Source: Verrucomicrobiales bacterium
Lineage (GTDB): Bacteria > Verrucomicrobiota > Verrucomicrobiia > Limisphaerales > J093
Direction of reading: 5' to 3'
Assembly: GCA_024233215.1 (NCBI GenBank)
Contig: JACKPW010000011.1
Span: forward strand, 124,001-188,000
Length of the DNA: 64,000 nt
The notes under the pieces are model-generated. The model was given only the letters and a program-made list of their open reading frames with translations. It was not told where the DNA came from and did not search any database. Below are positions 57,113-64,000 of this stretch, piece by piece. The position numbers were made by a program, and so were the translations under genes. How positions within the stretch are numbered: the first letter of the stretch is position 1; each line of letters opens with the position of its first letter.

Positions 57113-60100
57113 CTATTCCATCGTCTGATAGAAGCCCGGCTCGCTGGTGGTGTAGGGGCTCGTCGCTCCGTCCACCGGGGTGTAAGGACCGTTCACAGTC
57201 GGTGAGTGGATCAGGGTGCCAATGAAGTTGATCACGGCGTTGCCACTCCCGTCGACCTCGATTGCGATTTCCGGCTCCTCCGGAATCACGATTTCGACCG
57301 TGCTCAGGTCCTTGCCCTGGAGACCGGCCTGGTAGATGGCGGCAACCTCGTCCGCGCTGAGGGCGCGCGTCCAGAGGCCGACGTCGTCCGTCGCACCGAA
57401 GAGCTTCGCGGCGGTGGCCAGAGGCACGCCGGTGTCGTCCATTTCGGTTCCGAACGCCAGCCACGGCATCGGCGGAGCGCTGATGTTGCCGATGTAGTCC
57501 GTGGAGGCTGCAGCCACGCCGTTCACGTAGAGTGTCAGACGGGCTCCGTCCGCCGACATGGCGATATGAGTCCACTCGGTGGGGTTTGCGTCCGCGGCGG
57601 GGGTGGCGGCGGTGACGTTGTTGGGGCCGATTCGCACCTGAGCCTGCAACTGGCTCGGGTCGACCCCGGTGTAGGCCAGGTTGAACTGGCCCGCGCTGCT
57701 TCCCCAGTTCCGCAGAATCGGGGCTCCCGCGTCGGTGGTGGGCTCCAACCCCAGTTTGACCCAGGCGGACACGGCCAAGGCCTGGCTCGCCTTGGGATAG
57801 TCATCCACCAACACCCAACCACTGAAGTCGTAGTTGAGGGCGTTGCCGATCTTGCCGGCGTCCCAGTTGGCCCAGCCGAAGTCGGTCAGCACGCCCGCAC
57901 TGCCACCGGCGGCGTTGGCGGCCGTCAAACCGTCGGTCTCGTCGAACTTCCAATGTCCCACCAGCCCCTCGGTGATGTCACCGGTGTAGAGGTTCAACGC
58001 GGCGGCCGAGCTGATGACCGTGCCGGCCGGGTTGGCAATGGCGACGTCGTAGCGGGCCACGTCAGCGGCGGTGAAGCCGGTGATGGTGAGCGTGGCGGTG
58101 TTGACGCCGCTGATGCGGCCGTCATCGAACAGGGTTCGCCCGTTCCTCCGCCACTGGAAGCTGAGCGGTTCGGCACCGGTGACCTGCACACTCAGCATGG
58201 CGCGCCGGCCTTCGAGAACGTTGGCACTGACGGGTTGCTGGGTGATCGAGGGCGGGGCGCCCGGATTGGGGGCATTGAGGACCAGCTGGAGGCCGTTGAT
58301 GCCGCAGTCGGTCGCTCCCGTGAAGGCCAGCGTTATCTGTCCATCCACCGGCGTCAACCCGTCGAATCGGGCCATGTTGCCGACGCTCCGGTTGGCCGCA
58401 CTGGTGCTCGACATGCTGTAGAACCCGGGTGCCGGGTTGTACTCATCCGAGTTCATCTGGCGTCCGTAGATCGTCGTCCCTCCGGCGGTCAGGTCAAGAT
58501 TCGGGAAGGTCAACGGGCGCGTCACCGCGTAAGCGATCAGCGCATGATTTCCGGCGGGCACGTTGTTGAATGTGATCGTGCCATTGTCCTCGATCAGCCC
58601 GTTCAGCATGCGCTGGTCAGCGCTGTCGGTGCCCGTGCCGGATCCCCAGGTCGCGTTTGCGGTGAAGGTGATTGTCACGGGGCCAACCTGGCCGCTGCTG
58701 TTCGTAAGAACGAGGTCCGTGCCGGAACCGGTGTCGAGGTTGTTCCAATAGGCCTGCTGCCAGAACCCGGCGATGTCGGTCTCCGCCATGTCCGTCGGAG
58801 CGCCGTTCGCGCCACTGCCGCGGAAGTTCACGCCGTAGCTGACGATGTCCGAAGGCGTGAAGACCACGGCATGGACCGGCAGGCTCATCACGCAGCCGAC
58901 GATTTCGACCGCGTAGGTGTCGTCCGCGTTTGCGGCGGTGATCGGCTCGGTGGTGTAAGTGCCTTGCGTCGCGCCGGGGATCGGCGCGTCGTTCTTGTAC
59001 CACTGCAGGGACCAGGGACCATTCACCTCGGTGAAGAAGGTGGCGGACTCCCCGGACAGCACCGGCGTGTCAACCGGCGGGGTGATGAAGGCGACCTGGT
59101 CACAGGGATTGCTGGCAAGTTGGGCGAGCAACTCGACCTCGGCAATCTGCAGGCAGCACGTGCTGGGACCCTGGGTGGTGACCACGGTCCAGCGGTAGTG
59201 GGTGTATTCCTGCGAGTTCTCGAAGTAGAACTCCATCGTCTGGAACCGGTTCTCCGCGTCGGTCGGTCCGAACACGCTCGGCCACGACGGGATCGCGTCG
59301 TTTTCATAGATCACGGTCCAGTTGCCGCTGTCCCAGCCCGGGGCCTCGTCGTTGGACCCCTCCAGGCGGACGTGCTTCGGATCGCGGTCCGCGGCGTCGT
59401 TGGCGGACATCAGGGTCATGCCAACCACTTTGCTGGGGCCAACCTGCGGAGTGACCACAAAGCCCGCGGGCGTGACCGTATCGCCCATGTCGAAATTCAG
59501 GTACTTCGTCGGTTGGTTGTCGATGGCGTTGGCAACCCCTTCCGAACCAGGGCTGTTGTCGGAGGAGGCGATGATGACGTCGCCCGGTTGGGTCACGTCG
59601 CGCGGAGCGCCGCCACCATGGAGTTCAATTTCTGCGGCCTGGAAGCAGCAGGTGCTGGGGCCCTGGGTCGCCACGACTGTGATGCGGTAGTGGTCGTAGG
59701 GGAGGATGTTGTCGAACAGGAAGGTCTGTGTCTTGAACCGGTTCTCCGCATCGGTCGCCCCAAACACGCTCGGCCAGGACGGAATCGCGTCGTTCTCGTA
59801 GATCACGGTCCAGTTGCCGCTGTCCCACGTCGGCGCCTCGTCGGTGGAACCTTCCACCCGGAGCCATCGCACGTCCCGATCCGCGGCATCGTTGGCCGAC
59901 TGGATCGAGATGCCCATGATCAGCGTGCTGCCAATCGAGGGGCTGACCACGAAGCCCACGGGCGTCACGGTGTCCCCCGCGTCGAAGTTGAGGTACTTCG
60001 TCGGCTGATTGTCGATGATGTTGGCCACACCTTCCGAACCCGGACTGTTGTCGGAAGAGGCAATGATGGGATCGCCCGGCTGGGTCACATCGGGAGGCAG

Positions 60101-60664
60101 GACCTCACCCAGCAATTCGATCTCAGCCATCTGATAGCAGCAGGTGCTGGGACCCTGGGTCGACACGACGGTGAACCGGTAGTGCAGGTAGGGATTGGCA
60201 TTCTCAAAATCAAATGCCTGGACCTGGAACCGGTTTTCCGCATCGGTGGGTCCGAACACGCTCGGCCATGACGGGATGGAGGCATGCTCGTAAATCACGG
60301 TCCAGTTGCCGCTGTCCCAGCCCGGCGCCGTGTCATTGGAGCCTTCAAGACGAATGTGCAGGGGATCACGATCCGCGGCGTCATTGGCGGATTGCATGGT
60401 GATCCCGCTCAGCACCGTGGCGCCCACGCTCGGGGTCACCACGAACCCCACGGGGGTCGTCGTGTCCCCGATGTCGAAGTTCAGGTATTTGGTCGGCTGG
60501 TTGTCGATAATGTTGGCCACGCCTTCGGACCCAGGACTGTTGTCCGACGACGCGATCATCGCGTCGCCCGGTTGGGTCACGTCACTCTGGGCATGCGTTA
60601 CGAGCGCCCAGGGCGAAGCCGATGTGACAAGCAGACTCAGCAGCAATGCGGCTTTCTTCTTCAT
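57113..60664 (-). CDS. secreted protein with three discoidin-like repeats, Ig-like and LamG domains
   Basis: The 1183-residue protein has a signal MKKKAALLLSLLVTSASPWA with cleavage near THAQSDVTQ. Three tandem units of about 164 residues (about residues 28-520) each begin DVTQPGD and carry a conserved TQGPSTCC motif with adjacent cysteines; their pattern resembles F5/8-type C (discoidin) domains. Then follow an Ig-like domain near 535-610, an NPCBM-like region, another Ig-like domain and a C-terminal LamG domain (DYPKASQALAVSAWVKLG). It is likely a surface or secreted glycan-binding protein. No GH catalytic motif and no sorting motif is seen. Start at ATG 60664, nine bases inside an upstream GTG. 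Confidence 0.85.
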   Translation of the reverse strand: MKKKAALLLSLLVTSASPWALVTHAQSDVTQPGDAMIASSDNSPGSEGVANIIDNQPTKYLNFDIGDTTTPVGFVVTPSVGATVLSGITMQSANDAADRDPLHIRLEGSNDTAPGWDSGNWTVIYEHASIPSWPSVFGPTDAENRFQVQAFDFENANPYLHYRFTVVSTQGPSTCCYQMAEIELLGEVLPPDVTQPGDPIIASSDNSPGSEGVANIIDNQPTKYLNFDAGDTVTPVGFVVSPSIGSTLIMGISIQSANDAADRDVRWLRVEGSTDEAPTWDSGNWTVIYENDAIPSWPSVFGATDAENRFKTQTFLFDNILPYDHYRITVVATQGPSTCCFQAAEIELHGGGAPRDVTQPGDVIIASSDNSPGSEGVANAIDNQPTKYLNFDMGDTVTPAGFVVTPQVGPSKVVGMTLMSANDAADRDPKHVRLEGSNDEAPGWDSGNWTVIYENDAIPSWPSVFGPTDAENRFQTMEFYFENSQEYTHYRWTVVTTQGPSTCCLQIAEVELLAQLASNPCDQVAFITPPVDTPVLSGESATFFTEVNGPWSLQWYKNDAPIPGATQGTYTTEPITAANADDTYAVEIVGCVMSLPVHAVVFTPSDIVSYGVNFRGSGANGAPTDMAETDIAGFWQQAYWNNLDTGSGTDLVLTNSSGQVGPVTITFTANATWGSGTGTDSADQRMLNGLIEDNGTITFNNVPAGNHALIAYAVTRPLTFPNLDLTAGGTTIYGRQMNSDEYNPAPGFYSMSSTSAANRSVGNMARFDGLTPVDGQITLAFTGATDCGINGLQLVLNAPNPGAPPSITQQPVSANVLEGRRAMLSVQVTGAEPLSFQWRRNGRTLFDDGRISGVNTATLTITGFTAADVARYDVAIANPAGTVISSAAALNLYTGDITEGLVGHWKFDETDGLTAANAAGGSAGVLTDFGWANWDAGKIGNALNYDFSGWVLVDDYPKASQALAVSAWVKLGLEPTTDAGAPILRNWGSSAGQFNLAYTGVDPSQLQAQVRIGPNNVTAATPAADANPTEWTHIAMSADGARLTLYVNGVAAASTDYIGNISAPPMPWLAFGTEMDDTGVPLATAAKLFGATDDVGLWTRALSADEVAAIYQAGLQGKDLSTVEIVIPEEPEIAIEVDGSGNAVINFIGTLIHSPTVNGPYTPVDGATSPYTTSEPGFYQTME

Positions 60665-60841
60665 TGTAGTCACTGATCGGTGTTTGGGTTATACCACCGT
60701 TCTCGCGGTAGCGAGGCGGCGGACTTGGCGGGCAGCCTACCGGACATTCCCGGGATGGCAAGACCAAGATCGAAGGGGTGAACCGCCGCCCGGCAGGGGC
60801 GGACAACTCCCGGGGCAGGGTCAGACCGTGTAGTCCCAGAA

Positions 60842-63800
60842 TCAGCGGACGACGCGAATCTCGACCTTCCCGGGAGGGATTTCGTGCCTTGTCCTGGCTC
60901 CGCCCGGCCAGGCGACCTCGACCGCCTCCGGTTTGGCCCGCAGCCCCAATACCGGCACGACACTGTCCTGCGACCAGTACCCCGAGCCGGCATGAATTTC
61001 CCGAGCAGGACCCAGACCGTCCGCGTATGCCACCCGCACCCTTGCCCCGATGCCAGCCGGATTGCCGTTCTTCGACTCCAGGATGATCCGGAGCCCCGGC
61101 TTCGCCGCGATGTTTCGGAAGAGCCGGGTGAGGCCTCCGTTCTGGCTGATCGCCAGGTCGGTGCGGCCGTCCCGATCATAGTCGCCGGCCGCCGCCCCAC
61201 GCTGTTCCCCGTAAACGCGAATGCCGGAGATGCCACCCGGCACGGGGGTCAGACCGCCCTGTCCATCGCCCCGCAGCAGCAGACCCCGCCCGGCATCCCA
61301 CGGGGCGAAATCCACCCGGACGGGAAAGAAGTTCTGCGACAGGAACACGTCCTCGTTGCCGTCCCCGTCGAAATCCGCCGCCTGCACACTGAAGGCAGGG
61401 GCAACCTGGGCCTCGTACGGCAGCGGTCGGGCCTCGAAGCGTCGGCCCTCGTTGAGGAACACCATGGAGGCAAGCGTGGTGGCACGGACCTCGCGGGCAC
61501 GGTCCATCCCCTCGCCCAGCACTTCCGGCAGGGTGGCGGCACTATAGTCCCGGACGGTCTCGAAGCGCCCCGCCAGGAAGGGCAGGGACTGGGCCAGCAC
61601 GTGCATGGGCCGGCTGGGGGTCAACTGCCCCCGGGCATCGTACTCGGTTTCGATGATGGCCATCGACCCCACCTCGGCAATGTCGCCGAAGTAGAGCGAG
61701 AGCGGCTGTTTCGCGGATGCCTCATACGGGGTGTTGAGCCCAAGATTCGCGGCGACCAGATCCAGGCGACCGTCGCCATTCAAGTCCACCGCCGTCACTC
61801 CCTTCCAAAGGCCGGGGTAGCGGTCCAACCCCCAGTCGCTTGTCCGTTCCGCCCAACCGGTGCCCTGATGCGCGAATACGCGGAGGGGTCCCCATTCACA
61901 AGCGAGGACCAGCTCCGCCCTGCCGTCGTTGTCCAGGTCGGAGAAGACCGCTCCATTCACCAGGCCGGTGTTGCGCAACGCCTGGGAACCGGCGACATCC
62001 AGGGACCAGGCGTTGCCGACCCGACGGTAAAGCAACGAGCCGCCCCCGAGGGGATAGCCCCCGGGAAGGACCTGCCCGCCCACCAGCAGCAACGCCGTGC
62101 CCCGGTCATCAAGCACGGTCAATGCCAGGGCACCACCACCAGCCAGCAGGTTCGGCAGCGGTGGCGCGGAACGCGCTTCGCCCGAAGACACCAGCAGGCG
62201 GAGGACTGAGTTGGTCTGCGGATCCTCATACGCGCTCACCCCGAACAGCAGTTCGGCCTCGCCGGAGGCATTCCGCCATCCCAACACCCCGGTGGTGTCG
62301 CCCGGGGCGGTGCCGAGCGCGGGCAGCGACACCGGGGTGAAGTGGCCGTCCGACTGCCGCCGCAGGACCGCCGGCGTCCCACCCCTGCCGGTGCCGCAGA
62401 TCAACTCGTCCGCGCCATCCCCATCCACGTCAAACCAGGCCAGCCCGGGCCCCGCCTGGCTGAGCTTGAACGGCAGCAGTGGTTGACGGGTGTAATCGTT
62501 GACCGCCACTTCGTGGTGGCGGTGGTTGAGTTGGGAAGTCTCATCCCTGAACCAAGGCTCCGCGACGGGGTCCCCGGCAGCCGCCAAGGGTGCCTCGCTG
62601 TCCTCGTCGGCAATTTCGTACAGCCGGTTGGGGCAGACCCCGGTAAGGCGGGTGATCCGCCGGTCCGGCCAGCGCACTTCGAGGACCATGCCGCCCCTGG
62701 CGGTACCGGAGGCGAAAGCGACGAGGGACTCGGAACCGGAGAGATAGCGCCCCCCCGCAACGATCTCCTGGCTCTGCCGGGGAACCGCTCCGCCCAGGAG
62801 GGTGACCCTGGCCCCCACGGCCTGGGTGTTCGGGGCCCGGCCCTTCAGCCGGACCGCAATGCGCGGCGCACTGCAGTCGTTGCGGAAGACACTCGCGGGC
62901 GCGTCCAGGTTGTTCACCATGAAATCCAAATCCCCATCGCCATCGAAGTCCCCCATTGCCATCGCGTGGTGAACCCCGGAAACATCCGTGCCCCACTCGG
63001 TGGTCGTCTCATGGAACCGCCGGTCGCCGTCGTTGCGAAAGGCGACCACCGGCATCGGCAGATAGGGATACAGCCGGTAGTTCTCGCGCAGGTTCTCGAT
63101 GAACTGTCGTTTGCGGTCGGCGAAGGTGGCGCCGGTTCGCGGATTCTGGCGGGATTGAATCCGGGCAAAGGCGTCCCGGTCCTGTACGTCCTTGAAATGG
63201 CCCGCCGCAATCAGGAGGTCCTGGTCGCCATCCAGATCCACGTCCATGAACACGGGGGACCAGGACCAGTCCGAGGCACGCAGGCCCGCGTAACAGGCGA
63301 TCTCTTCAAACGTGCCGTCCTCCCGCTGCCGAAACAGGGTGTTGCGGGAGGCCTGCGGCCGGTGCTCCAGATCGCCCGGGACGCCGGGCTCCGGCAGTTG
63401 GGCCATCATCTGGCGCTTGCGATAGAATGGGTCCCGACTCAGCATGTCCACGACGAGGAAGTCCAGCCGCCCATCGAGATCGATGTCCGCGAAGTCCGCC
63501 GACATGGCGCTGGCGCTGCTGTGGCGGATGGCTTCGTGCGCCACGGCCTGGAACACCCCGTCACCGCGATTGCGCCAGAAGCGGTCCGGGGTCCAGTAAT
63601 CGTTGCAGACGTAGAGATCGGGGAGGCCGTCGTCGTTCACGTCACGGAAAGTCGCCGTGAGTCCCCAATCCAGCGGCGGAGTGGCCACCGGCTGGCCAGC
63701 CTCGTCCAGGAATTTGCCGCCGGTCCAAGCCAGTTCCCGGAAATGACCCTGCCCATCGTTGATCAGCCACTGATCCGGCTCGCCGTACTCCAGCAGGATG

Positions 63801-64000
63801 TTGTCCCGGAACAGTAGCCGGTCCTGGTAGCGCGCCGGAACCGCCAGTTGGCCTCCATGCTGTTCCACGGTGACTTCCCCCTGGTCGCGGATGTCGTCGG
63901 TCCGGTAGTTGCACACGTAGAGATCGAGCGTCCCGTTGCCGTCCCAGTCCGCCAGGGCCAGTGTCCCGCTGCCATGCCCGCTGCTGGCTCCCGCTTCCGC
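60842..64000 (-). CDS. ASPIC/UnbV FG-GAP repeat protein, N-terminus outside the window
   Basis: The last 1052 residues are present; the frame continues beyond 64000. The protein has many FG-GAP/VCBS Ca2+-binding β-propeller repeats of the DxDxDGxxD type (ADWDGNGTLDLYVCNY, FRDVNDDGLPDLYVCNDYWT, DFADIDLDGRLDFLVVD and others). Two propellers are separated by an ASPIC/UnbV-type segment, and the C-terminal ASPIC/UnbV domain is RIILESKNGNPAGIGARVRV then REIHAGSGYWSQDS. Such proteins (CRTAC1-like) are secreted or surface-exposed in Planctomycetes and Verrucomicrobiota, with unknown function. The gene lies 177 bp upstream of the discoidin-like gene on the same strand. Confidence 0.88.
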   Translation of the reverse strand, partial: AEAGASSGHGSGTLALADWDGNGTLDLYVCNYRTDDIRDQGEVTVEQHGGQLAVPARYQDRLLFRDNILLEYGEPDQWLINDGQGHFRELAWTGGKFLDEAGQPVATPPLDWGLTATFRDVNDDGLPDLYVCNDYWTPDRFWRNRGDGVFQAVAHEAIRHSSASAMSADFADIDLDGRLDFLVVDMLSRDPFYRKRQMMAQLPEPGVPGDLEHRPQASRNTLFRQREDGTFEEIACYAGLRASDWSWSPVFMDVDLDGDQDLLIAAGHFKDVQDRDAFARIQSRQNPRTGATFADRKRQFIENLRENYRLYPYLPMPVVAFRNDGDRRFHETTTEWGTDVSGVHHAMAMGDFDGDGDLDFMVNNLDAPASVFRNDCSAPRIAVRLKGRAPNTQAVGARVTLLGGAVPRQSQEIVAGGRYLSGSESLVAFASGTARGGMVLEVRWPDRRITRLTGVCPNRLYEIADEDSEAPLAAAGDPVAEPWFRDETSQLNHRHHEVAVNDYTRQPLLPFKLSQAGPGLAWFDVDGDGADELICGTGRGGTPAVLRRQSDGHFTPVSLPALGTAPGDTTGVLGWRNASGEAELLFGVSAYEDPQTNSVLRLLVSSGEARSAPPLPNLLAGGGALALTVLDDRGTALLLVGGQVLPGGYPLGGGSLLYRRVGNAWSLDVAGSQALRNTGLVNGAVFSDLDNDGRAELVLACEWGPLRVFAHQGTGWAERTSDWGLDRYPGLWKGVTAVDLNGDGRLDLVAANLGLNTPYEASAKQPLSLYFGDIAEVGSMAIIETEYDARGQLTPSRPMHVLAQSLPFLAGRFETVRDYSAATLPEVLGEGMDRAREVRATTLASMVFLNEGRRFEARPLPYEAQVAPAFSVQAADFDGDGNEDVFLSQNFFPVRVDFAPWDAGRGLLLRGDGQGGLTPVPGGISGIRVYGEQRGAAAGDYDRDGRTDLAISQNGGLTRLFRNIAAKPGLRIILESKNGNPAGIGARVRVAYADGLGPAREIHAGSGYWSQDSVVPVLGLRAKPEAVEVAWPGGARTRHEIPPGKVEIRVVR

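Noticed and set aside
54089..60271. Plus-strand frames of 679 and 1021 codons opposite the LamG and discoidin-like genes
   Set aside because: Shadow frames; signal peptides, domain motifs and terminators all fit the minus strand.

Overview
The window is GC-rich (roughly 65%) chromosomal DNA, probably from a Verrucomicrobiota bacterium of the Limisphaerales/Pedosphaera type. That placement is an inference from content: several periplasmic glycoside hydrolases, Tat-exported enzymes, LamG and discoidin-like surface proteins, an ASPIC/UnbV repeat protein, a prepilin-like pseudopilin, a DUF2330 protein, a tricorn-type protease, and abundant REP-like intergenic palindromes. No rRNA, tRNA or CRISPR array was seen.

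Layout. 0-1.9 kb: the truncated start of a minus-strand gene, a vapBC toxin-antitoxin pair, a small membrane protein, and a dispersed repeat joined to a scrap of a glycosidase gene. 1.9-8.3 kb: two back-to-back, translationally coupled signalling pairs (large histidine kinase plus receiver protein; receiver-kinase hybrid plus NarL-type regulator). 8.4-13.7 kb: a vapBC remnant and second repeat copy, then a GH117-like enzyme, a GH116-like enzyme and an exported RbsD/FucU-like lipoprotein in one minus-strand run. 13.7-23.0 kb: a type I restriction-modification operon, hsdR - HipA-like - DUF3037 - hsdM - [REP array with REP transposase] - hsdS. The array is inserted at the hsdM/hsdS junction and consists of 296-bp units that each carry a copy of the hsdS start region; stop and start codons overlap at almost every step from hsdM to hsdS. 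I consider this the most interesting feature here.

23.5-35.8 kb: tricorn-like protease, DUF2330 membrane protein, an AAA_14/DUF4143 ATPase with a palindromic upstream site, a small lipoprotein, a truncated PIN gene, a GH32-like enzyme, an OLD-like ATPase and a small membrane protein. 36-38 kb: two tandem Hsp20 genes with a clear terminator, then a Tat-exported aldo/keto reductase. 38.2-46.3 kb: a frameshifted BspA-type leucine-rich-repeat protein, glnD, and a group II intron with a broken maturase. 46.5-60.7 kb: an arabinan-type locus (GH51, GH43, GH127) followed by a pseudopilin and two large secreted LamG/discoidin proteins. 60.8 kb to the end: an ASPIC/UnbV FG-GAP protein running off the right edge.

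Sequence quality matters here. Between about 39 and 57 kb several genes (LRR protein, glnD C-terminus, intron maturase, GH127, pseudopilin, LamG protein) are broken by single-base shifts. In GH127, the pseudopilin and the LamG protein nearly all are one missing base in a short G/C run, and the protein continues cleanly in the next frame. Consensus error is therefore at least as likely as true gene decay.
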